NCBI GenBank assembly: GCA_963721435.1
Contig: CAVRJC010000005.1
Location: 429,927 to 493,926 of the forward strand
Direction of reading: 5' to 3'
DNA: 64,000 nt
Source: CAVRJC01 sp963721435
GTDB lineage: Bacteria > Actinomycetota > Acidimicrobiia > IMCC26256 > DASPTH01
Made by a program: the position numbers and the translations under genes. Below, one piece after another: positions 20,539-28,951 of this stretch. The notes under the pieces are model-generated. The model made no database searches. It had not been told where the DNA came from and worked only from the letters and a program-made list of their open reading frames with translations. Positions within the stretch are counted from its first letter, which is position 1. Each line of letters begins with the position of its first letter.

Positions 20539-21129
20539 TCATGCGTTGACCGCCAGGAGCTTCAGCGCGTCGCGCAACATCTCTTCGACCGACGCGTCAC
20601 CGGTGTCACCGAGCAGCGCGAGCACGTCGCGCACCTCTTCGGGCCCGTACCCGAGCCCGCCGAGCGCAGCCCGCACCTCACCGCGCGCCGACATCGCCAT
20701 GCCCGCGTCGGTGAGGTCGAAGTCGGGGACGTCGAGACGGGCCTTGAGCTCGATCATGAGCCGTTGCGCGGTGCGCTTGCCCACACCGGGGACGAGCGTG
20801 AGCGCGGCGAGGTCGTCGTCGAGCACCGCGTGCCGCAACGCCTCGGGCGAGTGCACCGACAGCATCGCGAGCGCGAGCTTGGGGCCGACGCCGGTCGCGC
20901 TGATGAGCGCCTCGAACGTGTCGCGCTGGTCGCGCGTCGCGAACCCGTAGAGCACGAGCGCGTCGTCGCGCACGTGGAGGTGCGTGAACAGGAACGCAGT
21001 CGCGCCCGGTGCGAGCACCGGCAACGACCCGGTGGGGACGAGGACGCGGTAGCCCACGCCCCCGACCTCGACCAGCACTTCACCGGTGGGCGTGCGTTCG
21101 AGCACCGTGCCGCGCACTGAGCCGATCAT
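20539..21129 (-). CDS. ruvA: Holliday junction DNA-binding protein RuvA
   Basis: A 196-residue protein that forms tetramers on four-way junctions and recruits RuvB. Domain I starts M-I-G-S-V-R-G-T-V-L and includes F-L-F-T-H-L-H-V-R-D-D-A. Domain II carries helix-hairpin-helix motifs (S-A-T-G-V-G-P-K-L-A and V-P-G-V-G-K-R-T-A-Q-R). Domain III is the short C-terminal RuvB-binding helix bundle with A-L-G-G-L-G-Y. The start overlaps the ruvC stop (ATGA). Confidence 0.96.
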   Translation of the reverse strand: MIGSVRGTVLERTPTGEVLVEVGGVGYRVLVPTGSLPVLAPGATAFLFTHLHVRDDALVLYGFATRDQRDTFEALISATGVGPKLALAMLSVHSPEALRHAVLDDDLAALTLVPGVGKRTAQRLMIELKARLDVPDFDLTDAGMAMSARGEVRAALGGLGYGPEEVRDVLALLGDTGDASVEEMLRDALKLLAVNA

Positions 21130-21722
21130 CGGGTGGCGTTCTCCTTGGCGACAGCGGCCGCGATGGCGGCGTTCAGACGATCAGGTGTGGCCGGGCTGGT
21201 GCCCCCGACCGCGCGCAACGGCGCCTGCCAGCAGTGGCACAGCGCGAGCGCGAGCGCGTCGGCGGCGTCAGGCGGGTGCGGCGGCTCCGCGAGCGAGAGC
21301 AGGCGCGTGACCATGTGCTGCACCTCGGCCTTGCCCGCGCCGCCGTCGCCGGCGACCGCCAGCTTCACTTCGTTCGGGCTGTACTGCACGACGGGCACGC
21401 CGGCGCGCCCGGCGAGCGCGAGCGCGAGCCCGCTTGCCTGCCCCACCGACATCGCGGTGCGGGTGTTCACCTGGAACAGCACTCGCTCGACGGCCATCGC
21501 CGACGGGGCGAGCTCGACGATGAGCGCCTCGAGCTCGCGGTGCAGGGTGGCGAGCCGCTCGGGGAGCGGGTCGGCGGGCGGCGTGCGGATCACGCCGTAG
21601 GCCACCGCGCGGAAGGTGCCGCCGTCGCGCGTGATCGCGCCGTACCCGCAGCACGACACGCCGGGGTCGATGCCCAGCACGACATCGGGTACGACATCCG
21701 GCGCGGAGTCCTGATCGAACAC
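21126..21722 (-). CDS. ruvC: Crossover junction endodeoxyribonuclease RuvC
   Basis: A 198-residue RNase H-fold nuclease that resolves Holliday junctions by paired nicks. The catalytic acidic residues are visible in L-G-I-D-P-G-V-S (near 17-24), A-V-E-R-V-L-F-Q (near 78) and the late D-A-A-D-A-L-A (near 154-160). The GTG or ATG at the ORF start adds about a dozen residues before the usual V-L-G-I-D start, so the true start may be slightly downstream. It is the first gene of ruvCAB; yebC, usually next upstream, lies about 2.8 kb away here. Confidence 0.95.
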   Translation of the reverse strand: MFDQDSAPDVVPDVVLGIDPGVSCCGYGAITRDGGTFRAVAYGVIRTPPADPLPERLATLHRELEALIVELAPSAMAVERVLFQVNTRTAMSVGQASGLALALAGRAGVPVVQYSPNEVKLAVAGDGGAGKAEVQHMVTRLLSLAEPPHPPDAADALALALCHCWQAPLRAVGGTSPATPDRLNAAIAAAVAKENATR

Positions 21723-21773
21723 GGGTTCGATGCTACGAGCCGCGACCGCCCGAGCGGTGGATGGGCCGGGCGT

Positions 21774-22484
21774 TCAGCTGCTCGTGGCAGCTTTGCGGCG
21801 CTTCCGGCGCTTCCGGAGCGCGCGCAGGGTGAGCAGCGCGACGAGCACGATGACGATCGGGACGACGCGCTTCGCCACTGCACCGCCCGCGCTGTCGAGC
21901 AGGTCGACGGGCTGCGCTTCCGGCGAGTCGATCTTGCGCGGGCCCGTCGACGCCTCTGCCGCGGCGGCCGCGGTCGGCGCGCTCGTGATCGGCGTCGGCT
22001 CGGACGTGCCCGCGCCGTCGGCCCCGCTCGTGGACGCGTCGCCACTCAGGACGTCGCGCTCGAGGTTCTGCGCGAACTGGCCGAGAAGCTTGCTCGACAC
22101 GTCGGCCATCACGCCGCGGCCGAACTGCGCCACCTTCCCGGTGACGTTGAGGTCGGTGTCGATGTGCACGACGGTGCCCGAGCCGTCGGGAGTGAGCGTG
22201 GCCGTGACCGTGGCCGACGCGGTGCCCTGGCCACGCGTGTCGCGCCCCTCGGCCTGCAGTACCACGGTGTGCGCGGTCTCGTCGGTCTCGGTGATCTTGG
22301 CGACGCCCTTGTACTGCGCGGTGATGGGGCCGACCTTCACCTTGACGATGCCGCGGTACTCGTCGCCTTCGACTTCCTGGAGCTGCGCACCGGGCATGCA
22401 CGGGGCGATGCGCTCGACGTCGAGCAACACCTTCCATGCTTCGTCGACCGGCACGTCGACGCGGAACTCGTCTTCGATCTTCAT
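21774..22484 (-). CDS. CoxG-like SRPBCC protein with C-terminal membrane anchor
   Basis: A 236-residue protein. Residues 1-150 match the CO dehydrogenase subunit G/CoxG branch of SRPBCC ligand-binding folds: F-x-V-x-V-P-V-D-E-A-W-K-V-L-L-D, then C-M-P-G-A-Q-L and V-K-V-K-V-G-P-I-T-A-Q-Y. A low-complexity Ala/Thr/Ser linker follows, then a transmembrane segment near 207-222 and a strongly basic tail. CoxG helps recruit molybdenum hydroxylases to the membrane. The coupled neighbour is a molybdenum-cofactor-type nucleotidyltransferase, so a role in maturing a Mo hydroxylase is plausible. No hydroxylase subunit genes are visible in the window. Confidence 0.8.
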   Translation of the reverse strand: MKIEDEFRVDVPVDEAWKVLLDVERIAPCMPGAQLQEVEGDEYRGIVKVKVGPITAQYKGVAKITETDETAHTVVLQAEGRDTRGQGTASATVTATLTPDGSGTVVHIDTDLNVTGKVAQFGRGVMADVSSKLLGQFAQNLERDVLSGDASTSGADGAGTSEPTPITSAPTAAAAAEASTGPRKIDSPEAQPVDLLDSAGGAVAKRVVPIVIVLVALLTLRALRKRRKRRKAATSS

Positions 22485-23104
22485 GAGGTCTCCTGGTTCA
22501 ACCGCTCGAGATCTGCGGTGGTGTCGACGTCGTCCGGGCTCCCGGTGTCGTCGCAGGGCACTTCCACCACTTCGTGGCGTTGCATCAACGCGCGCGCGCC
22601 CACATCGCCGGTGAGCTCGCGTGCTTCGGCCCAGAGGCTACGCGCCAGCAGCACCGGATTGGCACGCTGACAGTCGTACGTCGCGACCGCGAGCTCGGCA
22701 CCGTCGGCGTACGCGGCGGCGAGCCGGCGGTAGGCCTCGCTGCCGACTCGCGGCTGGTCGGCCAGGCCGATGCACACCGCGCCGACCCGAGTGAAGGGAT
22801 CCACGAACGCGAGCACGGCGTGGAGGCTCGACGCGATGCCCTGCTTCCAGTGGCGATTGTGGACGACGGTGATCCCCTTGAAGCCGTCGAACCGCTCGGC
22901 CACGACCTTCCCCACCTCGTGCCGCTTGTAGCCGGTCACGACGATGATCGGATCGAAGCCGGTGCCGGTCGCCGCGGCGAGCGCCCACGCGAGCAGCGGG
23001 CGGCCCTGCCACTCGAGCAGCGGCTTGGCGTCGTCACCGCCGAGGCGCGACCCCCGCCCTGCCGCCAGCACGGCGATGGCGACGTCGCCGCGTGGTGCCA
23101 CCAT
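22481..23104 (-). CDS. MobA/MocA-like nucleotidyltransferase
   Basis: A 207-residue GT-A-fold NTP transferase. The N-terminal nucleotide loop is V-L-A-A-G-R-G-S-R-L-G-G, followed by K-P-L-L-E-W-Q-G-R-P-L. The metal/nucleotide aspartate is in L-A-D-Q-P-R-V (near residue 94), and A-N-P-V-L-L-A and G-D-V-G-A-R are the typical downstream motifs. This pattern fits MocA-type molybdenum cofactor cytidylyltransferases associated with xanthine or CO dehydrogenases. It overlaps the coxG-like gene by four bases, which supports a molybdenum-hydroxylase role. A generic sugar nucleotidyltransferase is less likely. Confidence 0.8.
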   Translation of the reverse strand: MVAPRGDVAIAVLAAGRGSRLGGDDAKPLLEWQGRPLLAWALAAATGTGFDPIIVVTGYKRHEVGKVVAERFDGFKGITVVHNRHWKQGIASSLHAVLAFVDPFTRVGAVCIGLADQPRVGSEAYRRLAAAYADGAELAVATYDCQRANPVLLARSLWAEARELTGDVGARALMQRHEVVEVPCDDTGSPDDVDTTADLERLNQETS

Positions 23105-23517
23105 CAGCCCGAGCGGTCGGGCCCGGCGCGGGTGAGATTGATCCTGACGATGACGCGCCGCTCGCTCTCCATCGCGGCCCGGTACTCGTCCCAGTCGGGA
23201 TGCTCACCACGGATGGAGCGGTAGTACTCGACGAGAGGCTCCATCGCCCCCGGCAAGGAAACCACCATGGCCGAACCGTCGACCTGGATCCAGTCGCCGT
23301 AGAAGCCGTCGCTCAGCACGCACAGCGAGACACGCGGATCTCGCATGACATTCTTCGTCTTGAGCGCGGTCTCCCGCGTGCTGACCACCACGAAACCGTC
23401 GGCGTCGACGCTGCAGGCGACCGGGGATGCCTGCGGCCAGCCGTCGGCCCGGTGCGTGACCATGACCGCCTGGTGGTGCTCCCGGATGAAGTCGCGCGCT
23501 CGAGCGAGGTCCATCAC
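23104..23517 (-). CDS. PPOX-class pyridoxamine 5'-phosphate oxidase-like protein, probably F420-dependent
   Basis: A 137-residue split-barrel flavin/deazaflavin-binding protein. It shows A-V-M-V-T-H-R-A-D-G-W-P-Q-A-S-P-V near residues 17-33, T-K-N-V-M-R-D-P-R-V-S-L near 54-65 and a C-terminal D-W-D-E-Y-R-A-A-M segment. This arrangement is typical of TIGR03618-type actinobacterial proteins, many of which use F420 to reduce small ligands. The exact substrate cannot be told. The start is GTG at 23517 or ATG at 23514. It abuts the upstream nucleotidyltransferase. Confidence 0.75.
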   Translation of the reverse strand: MMDLARARDFIREHHQAVMVTHRADGWPQASPVACSVDADGFVVVSTRETALKTKNVMRDPRVSLCVLSDGFYGDWIQVDGSAMVVSLPGAMEPLVEYYRSIRGEHPDWDEYRAAMESERRVIVRINLTRAGPDRSG

Positions 23518-23699
23518 ACGTACACCGGCTGCAACACGTCGTCGGGGAGAACGACAACAATCCCCGCATCACTCAGGCCTGGCATCGGGAGAGTGTTGCC
23601 TTCCCGGACGACGGCAACAAGTCGCCGCCCCGCGTCGGGCGGGATTCGTGGTCTCCAGAACGGAGCCGCTCCGTGCCGCATCTTGAACGCGCGGCGCAT
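23514..23699 (-). CDS. Possible small protein of unknown function
   Basis: A 61-codon frame from an ATG at 23699 whose stop overlaps the start of the PPOX gene. The composition is basic at the N-terminus and hydrophobic at the end (A-G-I-V-V-V-L-P-D-D-V-L-Q-P-V-Y-V). The four-base overlap favours a real coupled gene, but no motif or family is recognised and the frame could be accidental. Confidence 0.3.
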   Translation of the reverse strand: MRRAFKMRHGAAPFWRPRIPPDAGRRLVAVVREGNTLPMPGLSDAGIVVVLPDDVLQPVYV

Positions 23700-23784
23700 C
23701 AGGAGTTACTCCGCAGGATGCCCGAGCTGGGTGGGTGAGCCTGTGCGGTTGTGCAGATCACAGCGCATTTGCGGCCGGAGAAGG

Positions 23785-23867
23785 GTCCCGGAAGCTTGGA
23801 GCGGTCGCGCTCGTAAGAGTGCAAACCCGGTCAAGCTCCCGGGACGGCGAGCAGGCTAGCGACTCTT
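23785..23867. ncRNA. Candidate structured RNA with a possible pseudoknot, unknown class
   Basis: In the gene-poor stretch 23700-24083, GTCCCGGAAGCTTG at 23785-23798 pairs with CAAGCTCCCGGGAC at 23832-23845, with one mismatch over 14 positions. Inside the loop GAGCG-GTCG-CGCTC (23799-23812) forms a perfect small hairpin. AAGAGT at 23815-23820 can pair with ACTCTT at 23862-23867 outside the main stem, giving a pseudoknot. Transcription on either strand is possible. I do not recognise a known riboswitch family. Nothing else convincing is seen in 23700-24083. Confidence 0.4.
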
Positions 23868-24083
23868 CGGATCGGTTCCTCGGTTGGCGTTGGCGCCACC
23901 CGCGCTCGACAGACCCGCGCGCCGGCGCCCGGCGGGTTCCGCCGTCGAAACCCCGCGCCCGTTCAGCCGCGGTGTTTCAGCCGCCCTTCGATTGCCTCGC
24001 GTCTGGATGCCAACGAGGTCGGTTGCGGCGGAGCGTCCGCCGGCGTGCTCGCCGCTTCGTGATCGTCTTGGAGACAATCGACG

Positions 24084-24356
24084 TCATGCCAGACACGCTC
24101 CGGCCGTTCCGGAACCGGTTCGCCTTCCCCCCACCCCGCCCAACGGGCGATGCCGCGCCTCGCCCTGCTCAATCGCACGCCCACATCCTGCACACCTCAA
24201 CACTTCGTTCATCGCAGAGGTCGCGAGGCGCTCCAGCTCGGGACGTCCGTCATTCGCATTCACCTTGAGGACACTCTCGAATGCCTCAGACTCTTCCGAC
24301 GTCCAGTAGCGCGTCGTGTCAGTCTCGGACGGCCGTCTTCTGAACCTCAACGGCAT
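24084..24356 (-). CDS. Hypothetical protein with a CxxC pair
   Basis: A 90-residue frame starting at an ATG preceded at close range by GAGGAGG. The first 50 residues are polar and acidic (W-T-S-E-E-S-E-A-F-E-S-V-L), then C-A-G-C-G-R-A could be half of a zinc ribbon. The glycine-rich end (G-G-V-G-G-R-R-T-G) looks less protein-like and a late frameshift is possible. It is not obviously related to yebC upstream. The function is unknown. Confidence 0.45.
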   Translation of the reverse strand: MPLRFRRRPSETDTTRYWTSEESEAFESVLKVNANDGRPELERLATSAMNEVLRCAGCGRAIEQGEARHRPLGGVGGRRTGSGTAGACLA

Positions 24357-24564
24357 CCCTCCTCATCCCGCAAGGTGCAACATCTTCCGTCGTCGCTGCT
24401 GTAGCCGACCTGAACGAGTCCACGCGAGGGCCGACCTCGGCATCGCGCGACCCGCCACGCCGTGACCCTGTATCGAGGATCGTTGCGGGGCGAAGATGGA
24501 GCAACGCGCCGCCGTCCAGCCACCCTGTGGGCGCCATCGTTCGGTTGCGACGCCGACGATGCCC

Positions 24565-25317
24565 CTACACCGAGAGAGTTACAAGGATGTCGTCGGGGAT
24601 GTCGAAGTTCGCGTACACGTTCTGCACGTCGTCGTGCTCTTCCAGCGCGTCGATCACGCGCAGCACGTTCTTGGCGCTCGCCGTCTCCGAGAGCTCCACC
24701 GCGGTGGTGGCGACCATCGTGGTGTCGGCGCTGGTCACCGCGATCCCAGCGGCTTCGAGGGCGTCGCGCACCGCGTGGAGGTCGCTCGGCGGCGTGGTGA
24801 CCTGCCACGTGTCGCCGAGGTCTTCGATGTCTTCCGCGCCGGCGTCGAGCGCCGCGAGCATGAGGTCGTCCTCCGAGGCCGCGGCCTTGTCGAGCACGAT
24901 CACACCCTTGCGCTCGAACTGCCACGCCACCGCACCCGGCTCGGCCAGCGAGCCGCCGTTGCGCGTGAAGACGTTCTTCACCTCCGACCCGGTGCGGTTG
25001 CGGTTGTCGGTGAGCACCTCGACGTAGACCGCGACGCCATTCGTCGCGTAGCCCTCGTACGTGATGCTCTCGTAGGTGACACCCTCGAGCTCACCGGTGC
25101 CGCGCTTGATCGCGCGCTCGATGTTGTCCTTGGGCATCGACGCGTCACGCGCCTTCTGCACCATCGTGCGCAGCGTTGGGTTGGCGTCGACATCGCCGCC
25201 GCCGTCGCGCGCCGCGACCTCGATCTGACGGGCGAGGCGCGCGAACGCCTTCCCGCGCGCGGCATCGGCCGCGCCCTTCGCGTGCTTGATCGAATGCCAC
25301 TTGCTGTGACCACTCAT
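24565..25317 (-). CDS. yebC: YebC/PmpR family protein (TACO1-like)
   Basis: A 250-residue protein with the invariant start M-S-G-H-S-K-W-H-S-I-K-H and the A-R-G-K-A-F-A-R-L segment. The central Y-E-G-Y-A-T-N-G-V-A and N-V-F-T-R-N-G-G are also family signatures. YebC proteins were annotated as transcriptional regulators; recent work links the family to relief of ribosome stalling at proline-rich stretches. The ATG at 25317 is chosen because the family always starts there. It lies 10 bases after pdxT. Confidence 0.95.
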   Translation of the reverse strand: MSGHSKWHSIKHAKGAADAARGKAFARLARQIEVAARDGGGDVDANPTLRTMVQKARDASMPKDNIERAIKRGTGELEGVTYESITYEGYATNGVAVYVEVLTDNRNRTGSEVKNVFTRNGGSLAEPGAVAWQFERKGVIVLDKAAASEDDLMLAALDAGAEDIEDLGDTWQVTTPPSDLHAVRDALEAAGIAVTSADTTMVATTAVELSETASAKNVLRVIDALEEHDDVQNVYANFDIPDDILVTLSV

Positions 25318-25327
25318 GTGCGCACCC

Positions 25328-25903
25328 TCATGTCGAGACCTCGTCCACAAACAACATGTGCAGCCGCAGGTCGCCGGAAAGCTCGGGATGGAAGCTCGCG
25401 ACCCAGGTGGCCCCCTGGCGCACGAGCACGGGATGGCCGTCGTACGACGCCAGCACCTCGACGGAGTCGCCCGCGGTCTCGATGCGCGGCGCGCGGATGA
25501 ACACGCCGCGGAAGCTACCGCCCGGCAAGCTCGGGATGTCGAGATCGGCCTCGAACGAGTCGCGTTGGCGCCCGTAGGCGTTGCGCCGCACCGCGATGTC
25601 GATGACCCCGAACGACTGCTGGTCCGGGCGGCCGTCGACGACGTCGCGGGCGAGCAGGATCATCCCGGCGCAGGTGCCGAGCACGGGCATGCCGTCACGC
25701 AGGCGGTCGGCGAGCCGCCCACGCAGCTCCGATGTGTCGAGCAGCTTGCTCATCGTGGTGGACTCGCCACCGGGGAGGATCAGCGCGTCGAGCGCACCGA
25801 GGTCTTCGGGCACGCGCACGTCGACGGTCTCGACGCCGAGCGCGTCGAGCACCTCACGATGCTCGCGAAACGCTCCCTGCAGGGCCAGGATGCCGATCTT
25901 CAT
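25328..25903 (-). CDS. pdxT: Pyridoxal 5'-phosphate synthase glutaminase subunit
   Basis: A 191-residue class I glutamine amidotransferase supplying ammonia to PdxS. The start is I-G-I-L-A-L-Q-G-A-F-R-E-H. The oxyanion/substrate loop is L-P-G-G-E-S-T-T, and the nucleophile cysteine is in G-T-C-A-G-M (near residue 79). The catalytic His and Glu are in S-F-H-P-E-L (near 170-172). It is 18 bases after pdxS, forming the deoxyxylulose-phosphate-independent PLP synthase operon. Confidence 0.96.
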   Translation of the reverse strand: MKIGILALQGAFREHREVLDALGVETVDVRVPEDLGALDALILPGGESTTMSKLLDTSELRGRLADRLRDGMPVLGTCAGMILLARDVVDGRPDQQSFGVIDIAVRRNAYGRQRDSFEADLDIPSLPGGSFRGVFIRAPRIETAGDSVEVLASYDGHPVLVRQGATWVASFHPELSGDLRLHMLFVDEVST

Positions 25904-25921
25904 GACCTGGAGGCACCTCGG

Positions 25922-26830
25922 TCACCAGCCCCGGTCTGCGAGCTTGACGTCGAGGGTCGAGATCTCCTCGCCGCGCATCGCCTCGCCGAGACCACGCGAC
26001 ACCTTGGCCACGATGGCGGCATCCCGGAAATGGGTGGTGGCTTCGACGATCGCCTTCGCGCGCGGCATCGGGTCGTCGCTCTTGAAGATGCCGCTGCCGA
26101 CGAACACCGACTGCGCGCCGAGCTGCATCACGAGCGCGGCGTCGGCGGGTGTGGCGATGCCGCCCGCGCAGAACAGCGGCACGGGGAGCTCACCGCGCTC
26201 GGCGACCTCCTGCACCAGCTCGACCGGCGCCCGCAGCTCCTTGGCCCATCCGTAGAGCTCGGCGGAGTCGGCCAGGGTGAGCTTGCGGACGTCGCCCAGG
26301 ATCGAACGCAGGTGGCGGACGGCTTCCACGATGTTGCCGGTGCCGGCTTCACCCTTCGAGCGGATGAGGCACGCGCCCTCGGAGATCCGCCGGAGCGCCT
26401 CACCGAGGTTGGTGGCGCCGCACACGAACGGCACCGTGAACGCCCACTTGTCGACGTGGTAGGCCTCGTCGGCGGGCGTGAGCACCTCGCTCTCGTCGAT
26501 GTAGTCGACGCCGAGGCTCTCGAGCACCTGCGCCTCGGCGAAGTGACCGATGCGGCACTTGGCCATCACGGGGACGGTGACCGCGGCCTGGATCCCCTCG
26601 ATCATGGCGGGGTCGCTCATGCGGGCGACGCCACCGTCGCGGCGGATGTCGGCGGGCACCCGCTCGAGCGCCATCACCGCGACTGCGCCCGAGTCCTCGG
26701 CGACCTTCGCCTGCTCGGGGGTGACGACGTCCATGATGACGCCGCCGCGCAGCATCTCGGCCAGCCCCCGCTTCACCCGCGCGGTGCCAGTCTGCCGTTC
26801 AGGCACGGAGCCGGTCTCCCGATCTGTCAT
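25922..26830 (-). CDS. pdxS: Pyridoxal 5'-phosphate synthase lyase subunit
   Basis: A 302-residue TIM-barrel enzyme that builds PLP from ribose 5-phosphate, glyceraldehyde 3-phosphate and ammonia. M-D-V-V-T-P-E-Q-A is near residue 34 and A-L-E-R-V-P-A-D-I-R near 54-63. The catalytic-lysine loop I-R-S-K-G-E-A-G-T-G-N is near 153-163. Highly conserved length and sequence. It heads the pdxS-pdxT-yebC set. Confidence 0.97.
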   Translation of the reverse strand: MTDRETGSVPERQTGTARVKRGLAEMLRGGVIMDVVTPEQAKVAEDSGAVAVMALERVPADIRRDGGVARMSDPAMIEGIQAAVTVPVMAKCRIGHFAEAQVLESLGVDYIDESEVLTPADEAYHVDKWAFTVPFVCGATNLGEALRRISEGACLIRSKGEAGTGNIVEAVRHLRSILGDVRKLTLADSAELYGWAKELRAPVELVQEVAERGELPVPLFCAGGIATPADAALVMQLGAQSVFVGSGIFKSDDPMPRAKAIVEATTHFRDAAIVAKVSRGLGEAMRGEEISTLDVKLADRGW

Positions 26831-26856
26831 GACGAAAGCCTACCCATCGCCCTCGA

Positions 26857-27978
26857 TTACTTCTTCTTCGGTTTCGTCGTCGTGGTGGTCGTCGGCACGG
26901 CGGTGGTCGGCGGCGAGGTGACCGGCGGGCCTTCCACGACGTCGACGGGAGCGTCCGAGGGGAGCAGCTCCACCCACGTGCGCCCCGGGCGCAACAGGAT
27001 CGGCTGGCCGTTGGCGTCGACGTACTTGGCCGGCTGCGTCTTGTCGGGCCGCACCCACGTGCCCTTCCGGACCACGCCGTCGGAGAAGACCCACACGTCG
27101 CCCTGGCCGACGGTCTGGCCCTCACCCTCGTTGGCGTAGTGCGTGAACTGCACGACCACGTTGGTCGGCCCGATCTGTGCGCCACCGACCACGGTGAACG
27201 GCACGCCACTCTGGCTGCGCATCCACGTCTTGGAGGTCGCGTCCCACGTGTAGGTGGGGTCGTAGCCCTGGATGAAGCCGATGCGCATGCTCACGACGCC
27301 GGTGCCGGTGAGCGGCGGAGCGTCGGCCGGAAGGTACTGGAACAACGCGGGCGGCGGCTTCGGGTCACCACCGAGGTCGAGCAGCTTCGGCCCGATCGCA
27401 TAGAGGTTGTGCGGCGCATCGCGCGGCGGCTGGCCCTGGGCGTTGCGCTGCATCGCGCCGTTCGCCTGCGCGGCGCTCTCGTCGACCGCGTTCACGGGCG
27501 CCGCGTTGATCGCGTTCACGTTCACCTGCGCGCCGCCCGAGTAGGCGAAGATCCCGCCGATCGGCCACACGATGTCGGGGTCTTCGGCGCGCACCGAGCG
27601 CACGGGCCCGATCACGTCGGGGATCTGCGAGTTGAAGATGGCGATGAATCGCGTGATGTTGCCTTCGACGACTTCCTCGTACAGCACGTCGGCCTGGTCG
27701 ATGCCCGCCTGCGGCCGCGCGTCCGGGGTGTTCTCGACCTTGACCGACATGGCCGGGCGCGTCAGCGAGGCACCCGAAGGATCGACCAACCCCGTGAGCG
27801 GCGCGATCGGCGGCGCTTTGGTGGTGGTGGTCGCGGGGATCGTGGTGGTCGGGACGGTGGTGGTGGCGGCCTTCTTCGAGTCGCCGCCGCCGCTCGTCAG
27901 CGCGAACACGCCGACGGCGAGCGCGATCACGAGGACGACGGACGTGCCGATGACGATGTTGCGGGTGCGTGGGGTCAA
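26857..27978 (-). CDS. DUF3048 (YerB-like) exported protein
   Basis: A 373-residue protein anchored by an N-terminal membrane segment (I-V-I-G-T-S-V-V-L-V-I-A-L-A-V-G near 8-23), followed by a Thr-rich linker. The DUF3048 domain begins at P-L-T-G-L-V-D-P, with V-K-V-E-N-T-P-D-A-R-P-Q-A-G and A-D-V-L-Y-E-E-V-V-E-G-N-I-T-R near 78-110. The tail is again Thr/Pro rich and ends in lysines. The TTG start at 27978 is preceded by GGAGC at suitable spacing. A role at the cell envelope is likely; the biochemical function is not established. Confidence 0.85.
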   Translation of the reverse strand: MTPRTRNIVIGTSVVLVIALAVGVFALTSGGGDSKKAATTTVPTTTIPATTTTKAPPIAPLTGLVDPSGASLTRPAMSVKVENTPDARPQAGIDQADVLYEEVVEGNITRFIAIFNSQIPDVIGPVRSVRAEDPDIVWPIGGIFAYSGGAQVNVNAINAAPVNAVDESAAQANGAMQRNAQGQPPRDAPHNLYAIGPKLLDLGGDPKPPPALFQYLPADAPPLTGTGVVSMRIGFIQGYDPTYTWDATSKTWMRSQSGVPFTVVGGAQIGPTNVVVQFTHYANEGEGQTVGQGDVWVFSDGVVRKGTWVRPDKTQPAKYVDANGQPILLRPGRTWVELLPSDAPVDVVEGPPVTSPPTTAVPTTTTTTKPKKK

Positions 27979-27997
27979 GAGCTCGCTCCGAGCGCCA

Positions 27998-28906
27998 TCA
28001 CATCTCCTTCAGGCGCTGGATGCGCGCTTCGAGTGGGGGGTGGGTATCGAACAGCTTGTTGATCTTCGAACTGGTGTTGTTGGGCGCGGTCTCGAGCGGC
28101 TGCTCGATCCACATCTGTGCGGTGGCCTTCGTCGCGTAGTGGACGACCGCGTTGTCGTCCCGCAGCTTCTCGAGCGCGGAGATCAGACCAGGCGGGTACC
28201 GCGTGAGCTGCACGCCACTCGCGTCGGCGAGGTACTCGCGGTTGCGGCTCATCGCCATCTGCATGAAGTACCCGATCAGCGGCGCGAGGACCAGCAACGC
28301 CAGCGACAAGATGGCGAGGATCGCACCGACACCGCCATCGCCCGAGTTGTTGTCGCGTCGGTCGCTCATGCCTCCCCAGAACGCGAACCGCAGCCCGAAG
28401 TCGGCGAGCAGCGCGATCACCCCGACCGCGAGGACCGCGATCGTGGTGACGAGGATGTCGTAGTTCTTGACGTGCGAGAGCTCGTGCGCGATCACGCCTT
28501 CGAGCTCGACCCGGTTCATGGTGTCGAGGAGGCCGGTGGTGACGGCCAGCGCGGCGTGCTTCGGGTTTCGCCCCGTCGCGAAGGCGTTGGGCGCAGGATC
28601 GTCGACGACGTACAGCGCCGGCTTCGGAAGGCCGGCCGCGATGCAGAGGCCTTCCACGAGGTTGTGGTAGCGGCGGTACTCGTTCTCGTCGGCAGGCTTC
28701 GCGTGACTCGCAGCCAACGCGATCTTCGCGGAGTTGAAGTACGAGAAGAACGCCATCCCGCCCGCCACGAAGACCGCGACCACGATGAACCACGGCCCGA
28801 ACGAGAAGAGCAGGTCGATCGCGACCGCGACGGCGAGGATCAGGCCGACGAAGAAGAAGAGGATGAGGAACGTGCGGCGCTTGTTACGCGCGATCTGCTC
28901 GTACAC
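27998..28906 (-). CDS. htpX: M48 family zinc metalloprotease, HtpX-like
   Basis: A 302-residue membrane protease involved in quality control of membrane proteins. Two N-terminal membrane segments precede the cytosolic region. The zinc motif H-E-L-S-H lies in V-I-A-H-E-L-S-H-V-K-N, and N-A-F-A-T-G-R-N is the usual preceding signature. R-E-Y-L-A-D carries the third zinc ligand (Glu). The N-terminal start is a GTG. It is adjacent to lemA, a common pairing. Confidence 0.9.
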   Translation of the reverse strand: MYEQIARNKRRTFLILFFFVGLILAVAVAIDLLFSFGPWFIVVAVFVAGGMAFFSYFNSAKIALAASHAKPADENEYRRYHNLVEGLCIAAGLPKPALYVVDDPAPNAFATGRNPKHAALAVTTGLLDTMNRVELEGVIAHELSHVKNYDILVTTIAVLAVGVIALLADFGLRFAFWGGMSDRRDNNSGDGGVGAILAILSLALLVLAPLIGYFMQMAMSRNREYLADASGVQLTRYPPGLISALEKLRDDNAVVHYATKATAQMWIEQPLETAPNNTSSKINKLFDTHPPLEARIQRLKEM

Positions 28907-28951
28907 GAATGTCCAGGAAGGGCCAGGGAAAGGAGCGGCGGGAGCGGCGGC

